Shown here in pieces: positions 17,042 through 26,197 of a stretch of DNA of 64,000 nucleotides (position 1 is the first letter of the stretch; each line of letters starts with the position of its first letter). Origin of the DNA: Stenotrophomonas nitritireducens (lineage in GTDB: Bacteria; Pseudomonadota; Gammaproteobacteria; Xanthomonadales; Xanthomonadaceae); the NCBI RefSeq assembly GCF_001431425.1, contig NZ_LDJG01000017.1, forward strand, positions 97,881 to 161,880, in the 5' to 3' direction. The notes beneath the pieces were generated by a model. The model was not told where the DNA came from and ran no database searches. It worked only from the letters and a program-made list of their open reading frames with translations. The position numbers and the translations under genes are program-made.

Positions 17042-17773
17042 TTCCGATGTAGTAGGTGTGGCGGCGGGATCGCCGGCCGCGAGCATGTCCATGGCCGACA
17101 GCAAGGCATCGCCCTCGATCGGACCCTGCAGCAGGATCGCCTTGCCGGTTTCGCGATCGTGCAGCCGCAGCGACGGCGTGGCGGTCACGCCGCTGCTCGT
17201 GGCTTCCGCAGTTTGGGCGCGAATCGCCGCGTCGGGCCGCTCGCTCGCGATGCACTGCTCGATGGGTGGCGTAAGGTCGGGGTAGCGCAGGTCCTCGGGC
17301 AAGCCCTGACCGTCGCTGCGCGTGTGGGCATATACCCACTCGACGGCCTGCCAGAAGGCGGCATGACCGCTGGCTTGGCCCGCGCATTCCGCCAGGCGCG
17401 CTTCCGCGGACGCGGCCGGCTCATGCGCTGCCAACGGGAGGTGATGCCATTGCAAGGCCACGTCCGCATTGCCGGCCACCCAACGCTTGAGCACTGGGAA
17501 ATAGGACCGGCAGAACGGGCATTCGAGGTCCGCGTAGAGCGTCAGCGTGAAGCGTCCTTCCGGATTGCCCATCTGCCACGGAGGCCCAGCCACCTGCGTC
17601 TCGCTGACTGGCGCTGAAGTCTGAGGCGTGGACTGCCCGGGCCAACGGGACACGAGCCAGATCAGCAGCAGTGCAACCAGCGCTGCGGCCACTGTCCAAG
17701 GCCAGCTGGGCCGCCAGTGCCGACGGCGGAACGCCTGCACCTGCATCGGAATGGAAGGACGTTTCTGTTCCAA
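17006..17773 (-). CDS. DsbA/DsbG-like thiol:disulfide protein
   Basis: 255 aa. A single N-terminal membrane anchor (about residues 24-45) is followed by a periplasmic thioredoxin-like domain with CPFC at about 85-88 and cis-Pro TATPSL. It probably forms disulfides in the Cys-rich TraH/TraU-like proteins. The start is TTG at 17773, with GGAG 6 bp upstream. The last residues (MPADVVGDMP) are encoded by stem I of the leader RNA of radC, so the C-terminus is constrained by RNA structure. Confidence 0.87.
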   Translation of the reverse strand: MEQKRPSIPMQVQAFRRRHWRPSWPWTVAAALVALLLIWLVSRWPGQSTPQTSAPVSETQVAGPPWQMGNPEGRFTLTLYADLECPFCRSYFPVLKRWVAGNADVALQWHHLPLAAHEPAASAEARLAECAGQASGHAAFWQAVEWVYAHTRSDGQGLPEDLRYPDLTPPIEQCIASERPDAAIRAQTAEATSSGVTATPSLRLHDRETGKAILLQGPIEGDALLSAMDMLAAGDPAATPTTSEMPADVVGDMPR

Positions 17774-17797
17774 GGCGTTCTCCGGTGTACGGCAGAT

Positions 17798-20689
17798 TCA
17801 GGGCAGGTCCAGGGTCGGCGACTCGATGCCACGTGCCCGGTCGATCTTCTCAGCCACCTTGAAGGCGGCATCCAGCTCGCTGACGCCGTGCTGCTGCATG
17901 AGCTGGTAGCGTTCTGCCTTCTCCTCGGGCTCGGTTTGCGCGAGCGCGAGGTAGAGACTTGGCGGCACGGCGCGGAACAGCACTTCCATGCTCTTGGAGA
18001 GGATGACGCCCTCGGTGAACTTGCCCGCTTCCTTGCGTGCGGAGAGCATCAGCGCCTTCTGCGCCGGCGAGAGTTCGCGGAAGCGCGCGATCTTCTCCAC
18101 CTCGTCCGGCGGCATCGACAGGCACACCCACCACTCGATCATGTTGAGCATCGGCTCCGCTGCACGTGGCAGGTCGTCGATGTTCTGCGTCGCCAGCCAG
18201 AACCAGGCGCCCAACTTGCGCCACATTTTTGTAATTTTCACGACATAGGGCGCGAGCAGCGGGTTCTTGGTGATGATGTGACCTTCGTCGGTCACGTTGA
18301 CGATCGGCCGTCCCAGGTACTGGTCGCGCTCGGCGATGTTGTTCACCGTGCTGATCAGGCTGATGTAGGCGATGGAGAGCTGCGCGTTGTAGCCCTCGCG
18401 GGCATAGGTCGCCAGATCGACCAGCGTGATGTCGGCCTCGGGCCACGGCGTGCCGTCGCGGTCGAACATCTCGCCGTCCGTGCCTTGGCAGAACATGTCC
18501 ATCGCGTCCGCCATCTCCAGCAGCCGCGCACGGCGCATCTCGGGCAACGTCGGGTCCTGGCCACGGGTGCGCAGTGCATTGCGCACATCGCGCGTGAGCA
18601 CGGTGCGCTTCTCCGCCACGCAATGTTCGGCGGCGTCGAGGATGCACTGGCGGATCAGCGAGCGGTCGGCCCGCGTCATCCGCGCTTCTTCCTTGTCTTC
18701 GCCGCCCGTGATCATCAGCCGTGCCGTGATCTCCAGTTCGCCGAGCACGTCGCGCTGCTCATCCGCCTCCATGGCCGAGGCATCCGGTGGCAGGTCTTCG
18801 TCCAGGGCATCGGCATCGAGCGTCTGCACGTCGCTGGGCGTTTCGATCAGCCGGCGTGCGTCGGCGAACGGCGCCAGGCTGATGCCCGATCCGGGGGCCA
18901 GCTTGACCCGGTTCACGGTCAGGCCCAGGCGCCGCGCGAAGTCGCTGAACAGGCCGAAGCTGTTGCCGGCTTCCACGATGAAAAGCCGCGGCCGGTAGAT
19001 GGCCGTCACCTGGTTCAGCAGGTTGTTGAGCGTGGCGGACTTGCCCGAGCCCGTAGGGCCAAACAGAAACAGATGGGCATTCATCTGCCGATCCAACCTG
19101 TTCAAGGGGTCGAACGTAATCGGGCCGCCTCCGCGATTGAACATCGTGATGCCGGGGTGCCCCGTGCCCTGGGCGCGGCCCCACACCGGCGACAGGTTCG
19201 CCGCGTGCTGGGCGAACATCAGTTGCGTGTACCACCGGCGCCGGTCCTTGCCGGGGTTGTAGCAGCACGGCAGCCAGCGCAGGTAGCTGTTGAGCGGCGC
19301 CACCTCGTCGTCCTCGCGCACCGGCTGCAGGCCGGCGTTGAGCATCACGTTCGCGAGGTCCAGGCCGCGCCGATCCAGTTCCGCCTCGTCGCGCCCGCGT
19401 AGGTAGAACGCCAGAGTGCCCCGGTAGAGCTTGTGCGCGCTGCCGATCAGGGAGCGGGCTTCATGCACGTCCTTGAGCGTCTGCTCCGACGCCAGCGTCT
19501 CGCCCACAGCTTTCTTCGCCAGATGGTTGAGGTCCGATTCGAGGACGTCCTGCGGCGTGGCCACCATGGTGAGACACATCAAGGTGTCCTCGGGCATCTG
19601 GTCGAACAGCGTGTTGATCGCGTCCCCCTTGCGGGTCTCGCCGGTCAGGTGCCCGGTGCCGGGCGGCATGCGCAGCCGGTCGGTGATCAGCACGCGGTGC
19701 GGCATGCCGTCGAAGTACCAGGCCCCTTGCGCCACGTCCGAGCGCGGCTGCCCAAAGAACAGCCGCTGGCTGAAATCCCGCCCGCTCGCCAGCTCGATCT
19801 CGCCGGCCTCGCTTTCCTCGGTACTGTCCGGATAGCGCGCCAACGCGTAGAAGCGCTCCCGGTCCTCCACCCCAGGCCCGAGCAGCGTGGGGCGCGGGTT
19901 GAACCACCGCAGCAGCCAGTCGTGAACGTCCGCTGCAACCATGCGCCGGGCCTGGATGCCGGCATTCGCCAGCCCGCCGCACAGGCGATCGCAAACGATG
20001 CCCAGCATCTGCTCGGGTGTCTGGCCGCGGCGGTTTGCCTGTCGCTGACCGCTCGCGCGGCGGTACACCACCATGCGCACGCGCCGCGTCTGGCCGCGCC
20101 AGCGCAGCCGCGTGACCACCGTGTCCTCGAACAGGCCGCCGGGCTTGGCCACAGCGCGCAGGTGGTGGCCGAAGAAGCGCAGGTAGAACTCGGTGAACGC
20201 CGAACCGCGCGCACGTGACTGCACGTAATCGCGCAAGGTCTGCATGTACTGGTCGAAGCTCGGTTCGTCCTGTGCATAGAGCTGGAGCACCCACGGGTTC
20301 TCGTCCAGTTCATCGAAACTGTCCTGAAGCGCGTTTTCCAAGGCGTCGCGGGCATGCGCGAGCCAGCCAGGCTCCCGGCCCTCGGTGCCCAGCGGCACCA
20401 GCTCGAAGAAGGCGGCCACGGATTGACCGTCCTCCAACAGCATCGCCTTAGACTCGGGCAAGAACTCCACCCAGGGCAGCAGTTCCACGAAGGACGGGGC
20501 GACGTCGTACAGCGCCTGCTCCTCGGCCACGGTCGCCGGCCTGCGGCCCTGCACCGGGGCGCCGGGTTCGGGGATGCCGACCTGCTGCAGGGCATCAACG
20601 TGGCGCTGCCAGCCGTCCGGCTGCTCATCGCCAGCCGGGCCGCTGATGCTGGCGCCCGTCAGCTTCGACCAGGGAAGTTTCCACCGCAT
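17798..20689 (-). CDS. traC: Conjugative transfer ATPase TraC/VirB4-like
   Basis: 963 aa, PFL_4706/TIGR03744 type. It energises the type IV secretion channel at the inner membrane. The N-terminal VirB4-like domain covers about residues 1-500. Walker A GPTGSGKS lies at about 546-553, and the C-terminal RecA-like domain carries NVTDEGHIITKNPLL (Walker B) and the WLATQNIDDLPRAAEPML arginine-finger region. Length is normal. It overlaps the next gene by one base and lies 24 bp before the Dsb-like gene. Confidence 0.95.
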   Translation of the reverse strand: MRWKLPWSKLTGASISGPAGDEQPDGWQRHVDALQQVGIPEPGAPVQGRRPATVAEEQALYDVAPSFVELLPWVEFLPESKAMLLEDGQSVAAFFELVPLGTEGREPGWLAHARDALENALQDSFDELDENPWVLQLYAQDEPSFDQYMQTLRDYVQSRARGSAFTEFYLRFFGHHLRAVAKPGGLFEDTVVTRLRWRGQTRRVRMVVYRRASGQRQANRRGQTPEQMLGIVCDRLCGGLANAGIQARRMVAADVHDWLLRWFNPRPTLLGPGVEDRERFYALARYPDSTEESEAGEIELASGRDFSQRLFFGQPRSDVAQGAWYFDGMPHRVLITDRLRMPPGTGHLTGETRKGDAINTLFDQMPEDTLMCLTMVATPQDVLESDLNHLAKKAVGETLASEQTLKDVHEARSLIGSAHKLYRGTLAFYLRGRDEAELDRRGLDLANVMLNAGLQPVREDDEVAPLNSYLRWLPCCYNPGKDRRRWYTQLMFAQHAANLSPVWGRAQGTGHPGITMFNRGGGPITFDPLNRLDRQMNAHLFLFGPTGSGKSATLNNLLNQVTAIYRPRLFIVEAGNSFGLFSDFARRLGLTVNRVKLAPGSGISLAPFADARRLIETPSDVQTLDADALDEDLPPDASAMEADEQRDVLGELEITARLMITGGEDKEEARMTRADRSLIRQCILDAAEHCVAEKRTVLTRDVRNALRTRGQDPTLPEMRRARLLEMADAMDMFCQGTDGEMFDRDGTPWPEADITLVDLATYAREGYNAQLSIAYISLISTVNNIAERDQYLGRPIVNVTDEGHIITKNPLLAPYVVKITKMWRKLGAWFWLATQNIDDLPRAAEPMLNMIEWWVCLSMPPDEVEKIARFRELSPAQKALMLSARKEAGKFTEGVILSKSMEVLFRAVPPSLYLALAQTEPEEKAERYQLMQQHGVSELDAAFKVAEKIDRARGIESPTLDLP

Positions 20690-21138
20690 CAGTAGTCCTC
20701 CACGCGCTCGCCCGGCATCGCGTACTGAATGCGCTGGTACAGCGGGAAGACGGTCGTGTAGCCCGGCACCGGCACGGGATCGGTGCCGGCCAGGTGCGGG
20801 TACACGTACATCACGAGATCGGGATTGGGCAGGCGCTGGAACTGGCGATGAACCTCGTTGCGGGCGGTGCGCGTATAGCGCATCTGCTCGGCAGGCGCGG
20901 CCTGCATGTCGGCGTCGGTCAGCGGCCGACGCAGGCTCTGGCGCGCATCGAGCAGTTGGCGACCGGCATTCCGTCCGGCTGCGCCACCGCCGTCGCCGGC
21001 CTCCTGCTGCCAGATGTCCATCATCGTGCGGTCACCGTGGGTCAACAGCTTTTCCTTGCTGGTGGCGCAGCCGGCGAGCACCGCGACGGCGAGGGCCAGT
21101 GCTAGGCCACGGGCCAGGTTAGTCAAGTTCAAGGGCAT
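20689..21138 (-). CDS. ICE conjugation lipoprotein, TIGR03751 type (TraV-like)
   Basis: 149 aa. The lipobox VLAGC at about residues 19-23 marks an outer-membrane lipoprotein, by position the TraV/VirB7 counterpart. The start at 21138 (MPLNLTNLARGLALALAV) gives a proper signal peptide and overlaps the upstream gene by 20 bp. Confidence 0.85.
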   Translation of the reverse strand: MPLNLTNLARGLALALAVAVLAGCATSKEKLLTHGDRTMMDIWQQEAGDGGGAAGRNAGRQLLDARQSLRRPLTDADMQAAPAEQMRYTRTARNEVHRQFQRLPNPDLVMYVYPHLAGTDPVPVPGYTTVFPLYQRIQYAMPGERVEDY

Positions 21139-22537
21139 GGCTTTCTCCTGCGCGGTGATCGACCTTGCGGCCTTCGGGATCGAAGTCGATGGCGAGCGGC
21201 TTTTCGAGGTGGACGGCAACCTTGGCGCCGGGTTGGACATAGACGGCGGCGAAGGCTTGGCCGTAGAGCTTGTTGACCCAGGCCGACATGTCCCGGACAC
21301 CGCCCGCGAGAATCTGGCCGACCGCTTCTTGGCCGGTGATGCCCACGGTGCCGATGGAGCCGTCCGAGCCGACATAGGACATGCGGCCGCTGCCACTCTC
21401 GATGAGCGAGGCCACACCGGCACCGGCCGCGGTGATCAGGGCCTGCGAGCCGAGGTATTGCTGGGCGTTGCTGCGCCGCTCGCCGCTGACGCAAGGAATG
21501 CCGTGGGGATCGCTGATCCAGCCCAAGCCGTCGCGCTGTTGGTTGTTCTGCTGGTTGCCCTCGCGGTCTTCGGGGATCGTGCGAATCGTGCCGTCGTTGA
21601 AGACGAACGTGATGCTGCGCACCTGACCTCGCACGCACGAGAGCGTCCAGTCGCCCGAGGCGGTGCCGCTGAACACGGCGCCGGCCACGTCGGGAATGTC
21701 GATGCCATTGGCGGTCAGGTTGTCCGGCCCGACCAGAACTTTGAACGGATAGGGATCGTTGACCGTGCCGTCGATCGGCACGCGGCCGATCAGGGCCGTC
21801 ATCGCCACCGATCCCATTAGCGTCGAGTTGGTCGGCACGGTATAGACCGGCTTGGCATTCTTGACCCCGGCGGCGCGGGCGCCCGCGTTGGCCACGGTTT
21901 CAGCGGTGGTTTCGAGCGTGCTCTGCGCCGGGCCGAAGCTCGTGGGGAAGCTCATGCCGCCGCTCGCGCCACGCCCCCCGTTGCGCCCCTCGGCGGGCTT
22001 TGCGTCGTCCGGCTCGACCCACCGCACGCCGCCCTCCATGCCGGCCTCGTCGCCGCCCTGCAGCCCCAGGCCCACGGGCAGGTCCGCATGGCCGCCGCCG
22101 CGCCCGCCGATGCTGTCCAGGCGCCGCTGCAGGTCGGCGAGCAGCCCTTCGGTCTGCTGGCGCGCGCTGGCCGCCTGCTCTTGGTCGCGGCGCAGGTTGG
22201 ACCGCTCGGATTCGAGCGCCGAGTTGATGCGCTGGTCGATGGAGTTCTCGCGCTGGCGCAGCCGCTGGTTCTCTTCACGCTGCGACTTGTTGTCCGAGAG
22301 CGCGGTCTGAAGCTCGGTGCGCAACTGCTTCACTTGGGCAACGAGCGTCGCCACGGTGTCGCGCGGGGTGTCGCCTTCGATGCCCAGCGCCTTCATTTCC
22401 TCGGGCGTGAGCTGGGCGCCGTTGTCCGCCACGGGTGGCGCCGTGCCGCCTCCACCCGAGAACAGCCGGATACCGGCGAACAGCACCAGGATGGCGACAG
22501 GGATCATCAGCCACTTGAGCAGGCCGTTACTGCGCAT
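21119..22537 (-). CDS. ICE conjugation protein, TIGR03752 type (TraB/VirB10-like)
   Basis: 472 aa. One N-terminal membrane helix (residues 9-27), a coiled-coil region (about 65-140), a Gly-rich linker, and a C-terminal beta-rich domain with two Cys residues (LSCVRGQ, GIPCVSGE). This is the architecture of VirB10-type proteins that bridge inner and outer membranes. Confidence 0.9.
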   Translation of the reverse strand: MRSNGLLKWLMIPVAILVLFAGIRLFSGGGGTAPPVADNGAQLTPEEMKALGIEGDTPRDTVATLVAQVKQLRTELQTALSDNKSQREENQRLRQRENSIDQRINSALESERSNLRRDQEQAASARQQTEGLLADLQRRLDSIGGRGGGHADLPVGLGLQGGDEAGMEGGVRWVEPDDAKPAEGRNGGRGASGGMSFPTSFGPAQSTLETTAETVANAGARAAGVKNAKPVYTVPTNSTLMGSVAMTALIGRVPIDGTVNDPYPFKVLVGPDNLTANGIDIPDVAGAVFSGTASGDWTLSCVRGQVRSITFVFNDGTIRTIPEDREGNQQNNQQRDGLGWISDPHGIPCVSGERRSNAQQYLGSQALITAAGAGVASLIESGSGRMSYVGSDGSIGTVGITGQEAVGQILAGGVRDMSAWVNKLYGQAFAAVYVQPGAKVAVHLEKPLAIDFDPEGRKVDHRAGESHALELD

Positions 22538-23438
22538 GGCGGGCCTCCTTGGCGTTCTCGTCGCCGTCCGGCTGCGGCAGATGCACGGCAGGGTCGAAGC
22601 GGTGAATCGCCGGCAGCAGCGACTGCGCGAGGCCGCGGCCGCGCGTGACCAGGTACAGCACGGTCGTGTCCTCGGTCGTGCCGCGCGGGCCCAGCGCCTC
22701 GTGCTGGAAGGTGGCGGTGAGGAAATCGCCTTGCAGCACGCGCGGGTCGAGCGCGACCCAGTCGGCGCCGGTGTTGGTGAGGCGCACGGCAGTCACCCAT
22801 TGGTCTTCCAGGCGCCACGACGCGAGCACGGCCGCGCGCACCGGCAGCGTTGGCATCAGTGTGTCCAGGTCGAGGTCGCGGGGAAGGTTGACCCGCATGA
22901 CGCCCGGAAGCGGCTCGACGGTGCGCAGCGGTGCGTAGAGGTTCTGCGCGGCGAAGCGCGTCAGCACGACAGGGACCGGAGTTTCGCGCCGCGCGGTCCG
23001 CGCACCTGCCTGGCCCTGGGCGCGTGCCGGGGCCTCGGCACTGTCGGCCTGCTCGCCATAGCGTCCCGGTGCGCTGTCACCCTCGACGATGCGCACCGGC
23101 TCCAGCTCGGCTTCCCCGTCCTTGGGCGGTTCGGCTACGATGTCCAGCAGGATCAGCGCGCCCGTGTCGGCGTCCTGCAGTTGCAACCGCGTGGGCTCGA
23201 TCGGCTCGCTGGCACGCAGGTACACCGCGCCGCTCGCACTCTGCACGCGCAGGCGCTCGCCCACGCCTGCGGGCACGCCCACGCGCACGTTCCGGTCGAT
23301 GAATACGATGCGTTCCTGACCGACCTTCAGCGGCACTGCCAGTGGCATGCGTTCCCAACGCAGGATCTCCACCGCCTGGGCGACGGGTGCCGCGGCCACG
23401 GCCAGTAGCCCCAGCAGCGCGAGTACAGGATGCTTCAT
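22527..23438 (-). CDS. ICE conjugation protein, TIGR03749 type (TraK/VirB9-like)
   Basis: 303 aa. A signal peptide is cleaved near APVAQAVEIL. Two beta-rich halves are separated by an Ala/Arg-rich linker at about residues 120-150. Secretin-like outer-membrane core component by position (PFL_4704). It overlaps the TraB-like gene by 11 bp and the upstream gene by 4 bp. Confidence 0.87.
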   Translation of the reverse strand: MKHPVLALLGLLAVAAAPVAQAVEILRWERMPLAVPLKVGQERIVFIDRNVRVGVPAGVGERLRVQSASGAVYLRASEPIEPTRLQLQDADTGALILLDIVAEPPKDGEAELEPVRIVEGDSAPGRYGEQADSAEAPARAQGQAGARTARRETPVPVVLTRFAAQNLYAPLRTVEPLPGVMRVNLPRDLDLDTLMPTLPVRAAVLASWRLEDQWVTAVRLTNTGADWVALDPRVLQGDFLTATFQHEALGPRGTTEDTTVLYLVTRGRGLAQSLLPAIHRFDPAVHLPQPDGDENAKEARHAQ

Positions 23439-24127
23439 GGGGTGTTTCCTCCTTGAGGCGCTTGCGGAGACAGGCCACTCGGCGCCGGGCGCGTCGGCTC
23501 CGGTGCACTGATGCGCTGGGGCGCGCCGTCGTAGCAGTCCAGCGCCAGGCCGAACGGGTTGCGGGCGGGATCGACGTCCACCCGCGTGACCTTGATCGGA
23601 TAGCGCACCAGGGCGCGCTTGACCTGCTCGGCGCCGTAGTACTCGTCCGCCGTGATGTCCAGCGTCACCACCCAGTCGCGATCGGACACGGTGCGCACGC
23701 GCGCCGTGGGGTCGTCGCCATAGCCGCGGCCGGGAATCTCGTAGATGCCGCGCACGCGCTGACGCAGCTCGCCCGTGGAGCGGCGGTAGTCATAGTCCGC
23801 CCGCAGGAAGGCCTGGCAGGACGGGGTGAGGTACGGCGAGAGCGTGTGGAGGTTGCGCGAGTAGTCTTCTTCGCCATTGGTTGGCCAGCGGTTGAGGGTC
23901 TGGAACACGTAGAACGTGAACGCATAGACCGATTCGGGCGGCACTTCCCACCACTTGCGGGTACTGCCGGAGCGCAGGTCGGGCGGGACGTGGATGGTCA
24001 GGTCGCGCGGCGCGCTCCACCAGCCGCCGCCCATGACCAGGGCGACGACGACCAGCGCGCCCGCGCCCAGGCGCAAGGTCTTGATGTGCGCCTGCAGATG
24101 GGTAATCTCGTTTTTGAAGCGGCTCAT
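23435..24127 (-). CDS. ICE conjugation protein, TIGR03746 type (TraE/VirB8-like)
   Basis: 230 aa. An N-terminal cytoplasmic tail, one membrane helix (about 20-38), then a periplasmic domain with WWEVPPESVYAFTFYVFQTLNRW and DRDWVVTLDITADE. A Pro-rich C-terminus ends the protein. PFL_4703 family, comparable to TraE/VirB8 scaffold proteins. The start at 24127 overlaps the upstream stop by 4 bp. Confidence 0.87.
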   Translation of the reverse strand: MSRFKNEITHLQAHIKTLRLGAGALVVVALVMGGGWWSAPRDLTIHVPPDLRSGSTRKWWEVPPESVYAFTFYVFQTLNRWPTNGEEDYSRNLHTLSPYLTPSCQAFLRADYDYRRSTGELRQRVRGIYEIPGRGYGDDPTARVRTVSDRDWVVTLDITADEYYGAEQVKRALVRYPIKVTRVDVDPARNPFGLALDCYDGAPQRISAPEPTRPAPSGLSPQAPQGGNTP

Positions 24128-24522
24128 CGCATGCTCCTGCGGGTGGACCAGAAGCCCGAGCGCGAGATCAGCACATGGCCACCGACCCAGCCTGCCATCA
24201 GCGGATGGCGCGTGGCGATGCGCCATTGCAGTTGCCGATACAGCCAGGTGTCGGGACGCCCACGCTTGAGGCGGCGCAGGATGCCGCCGCCGATGAAGAC
24301 GCCGAGCGCCACGCCCAGGACGACGAACGTCGGCGCCAGCGCGATCGTGCGGAACACCCAGGACAGCGGCGCGCCGACCAGCAGGCCGGCGGCGCCGGAC
24401 AGGCCGCAGCAAATCCAGAGTTCGTCAGCGGTGAGGCCGCGCACCACAACGGGATGGCGGTTGAGCCGGTGCGGAAGGAAGGTGACCGTTCCGTCCGCAC
24501 GGACGTGCTGCTGCTCGGACAT
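24124..24522 (-). CDS. ICE conjugation protein, TIGR03750 type (TraL/VirB3-like)
   Basis: 132 aa with two close membrane helices (about 38-56 and 62-82) and a basic C-terminal half (RLKRGRPDTWLYRQLQWRIA). The FLPHRLNRHPVVVRGLT start is characteristic of PFL_4702. It sits between the pilin-like and TraE-like genes, as TraL does in F-type systems. Confidence 0.87.
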   Translation of the reverse strand: MSEQQHVRADGTVTFLPHRLNRHPVVVRGLTADELWICCGLSGAAGLLVGAPLSWVFRTIALAPTFVVLGVALGVFIGGGILRRLKRGRPDTWLYRQLQWRIATRHPLMAGWVGGHVLISRSGFWSTRRSMR

Positions 24523-24533
24523 ACCGGCCTCGC

Positions 24534-24893
24534 TTACAGGATGCCGGTGGCTTCGGTGAGCAGCCAGATGCCGATCACGAGCAGCACGGCGCCGATGGCG
24601 ACCGTGAGGCCGAACTGGCCCCACGTCTTGCGGCCGGTGTGGATCTCCGCGTAGGTCCCGTAGGCGTGGTAGCAGACGCCGATGAACATCGACGCCACCA
24701 CCAGCAGGGCCACGAGCATGATGATGTCGTAGCCGTAGTTGCGGATGGTCTCCATGATGCCGTTGCCGGTGCCGCGCGTGGGGTTCTCCAATTGCGGCAG
24801 ACCTTGCGCGAACGACAGCGCGGGCAGCGCGGCGGCGCCCAGGGCCACGGCGGCGCGCTGGGCAAAACGGGAAGTGAGGTTGCGGTTGTGCAT
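24534..24893 (-). CDS. ICE pilin-like membrane protein, TIGR03745 type
   Basis: 119 aa. A long signal peptide ending ALSFAQ is followed by two membrane helices (about 55-77 and 93-115) separated by a short basic loop. This matches VirB2/TraA-type pilins in size and topology. The family is well conserved in PFGI-1 ICEs, the pilin role is inferred. Confidence 0.83.
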   Translation of the reverse strand: MHNRNLTSRFAQRAAVALGAAALPALSFAQGLPQLENPTRGTGNGIMETIRNYGYDIIMLVALLVVASMFIGVCYHAYGTYAEIHTGRKTWGQFGLTVAIGAVLLVIGIWLLTEATGIL

Positions 24894-24909
24894 GGTCGGG
24901 CCTTTCAGG

Positions 24910-25143
24910 TCAGGACAGAAGGAAGAAACTCAGGACGAGGTACATCGCGACGAAGCGAATGCAGACGCCGAGGAACTGGCGCTGGTTGAGGCGGCTCTCG
25001 GACCACCCCACGTAGGCCGTTCGGATGGCCCAGACGCCCCACACGAGCAGGACCGCGAGCACGACGCCGACCAGGACGGTCGCCATCGCGGAAGGCGCGA
25101 TACCGCTGTTGGCTTGAAATGCCGAGACCTGGGCGCCGTTCAT
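24910..25143 (-). CDS. ICE membrane protein, TIGR03758 type
   Basis: 77 aa with two membrane helices (about 18-42 and 58-76) around an ESRLNQRQFLG loop. Found beside the pilin gene in all elements of this class that I know. Function unknown. It overlaps the RAQPRD gene by 4 bp. Confidence 0.83.
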   Translation of the reverse strand: MNGAQVSAFQANSGIAPSAMATVLVGVVLAVLLVWGVWAIRTAYVGWSESRLNQRQFLGVCIRFVAMYLVLSFFLLS

Positions 25144-25523
25144 TGCTCGCCCTCCGCAGTCGTCTTCGGCGATGGCGAAGCGGCCCGCTCGGTGCGGTAG
25201 TCGCCGGCCAGTTCGGAGGGGTCGCGCGGCTGAGCGCGTGATGGCGTCAGGTGGAACTGGATGCCGGCGCGCACGCGCGCCAGGTCAGCCAGCAGCCGTG
25301 GGTAATCGAAGTGGTAGCGCTCGCCCGGCTGGATGGGGGCATGCGCGGCGCTGTCCGCGACGGTGCGTTCCAGCGCGTCGAGCTGGCGCAGCGCGGCGAC
25401 CAACTCCTGGCGCTGCGCCGGGGACTCGGCCAATGCCATCGGGGACTGGCCCAGCACGAGGGCCGTCACGAAAAAAGTGGGCACGCCGCGATGCGCGGCG
25501 CGCAGCCAGATCGAAGCCACCAT
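25140..25523 (-). CDS. RAQPRD family ICE protein
   Basis: 127 aa. A signal peptide is followed by a helical periplasmic domain. The name-giving RAQPRDP motif is at about residues 101-107. It is the first gene of this block of the transfer operon and faces the inserted defence cargo. Function unknown beyond conservation in PFGI-1-class ICEs. Confidence 0.9.
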   Translation of the reverse strand: MVASIWLRAAHRGVPTFFVTALVLGQSPMALAESPAQRQELVAALRQLDALERTVADSAAHAPIQPGERYHFDYPRLLADLARVRAGIQFHLTPSRAQPRDPSELAGDYRTERAASPSPKTTAEGEQ

Positions 25524-25663
25524 CGCGCCATTCCTGTGTGATCAGCAATGGGTTGATCGTGGAGATCAGGGCTGTTTCAGGCCGCAAACAATAGGAACTG
25601 GCGGACGACCGGATTGGGCATGCTGCGAGCGAACCTACAAAAGCCCGGGTCGCGTTTCGATTA

Positions 25664-25692
25664 TTGCGTTTTTCGAGTATTTCGAATATGAT
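25664..25692 (+). promoter_or_regulatory. Promoter and likely operator of the HTH-PIN pair
   Basis: TTGCGT (25664-25669), a 17-bp spacer and TATGAT (25687-25692). The region contains three spaced TTTCGA repeats, one ending in the palindrome TTCGAA, which suggests autorepression by the antitoxin. Confidence 0.6.
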
Positions 25693-25726
25693 CGGCTCTG
25701 CAACCGTTTTCGCTTAGGAGCTACCC

Positions 25727-26197
25727 ATGACCACCGCCACTGCCCAATCCAAGATGACCCTTCCCGCCGCGGGAGAGGTGAAGGCAGCCGTCCAGGGTCA
25801 ACGTGCCTTGGCGGCTTACCTCGCAACCCAGTTCGAGACGCAGCACATCCAGATCTTTGATGACCACAAACAGGCTCATCAGGTGGAACTGCCTACCTCG
25901 GCTTTACGCCTGCTGGTCGACATCCTGGCCGAGTTGGCCGATGGCAATGCAGTAAAGGTGGTGCCCGTCCATGCAGAGCTGACGACCCAAGAGGCGGCGG
26001 ACTTGCTCAACGTGTCCCGTCCCCATTTCGTCAAGCTGCTCGAAGATGGGGTGTTGGCATTTCATCGCACCGGCAAGCACCGCAGGGTGAGGTTCGCCGA
26101 TCTGATGCAGTACAAGGAAGCGCGCGAGCGCGCCAGTGAGCAGGCGATGGCCGAACTCGCTCAGCAGTCGCAAGAGTTGGGAATGGGATACGAATGA
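25727..26197 (+). CDS. HTH antitoxin of a PIN toxin pair
   Basis: 156 aa. The C-terminal half is an excisionase/MerR-like winged HTH (LTTQEAADLLNVSRPHFVKLLEDG, then HRTGKHRRVRFADLMQY). The N-terminal half probably forms the dimer or toxin interface. The gene overlaps the PIN gene by 4 bp, a standard antitoxin-toxin coupling. Confidence 0.85.
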   Translation: MTTATAQSKMTLPAAGEVKAAVQGQRALAAYLATQFETQHIQIFDDHKQAHQVELPTSALRLLVDILAELADGNAVKVVPVHAELTTQEAADLLNVSRPHFVKLLEDGVLAFHRTGKHRRVRFADLMQYKEARERASEQAMAELAQQSQELGMGYE

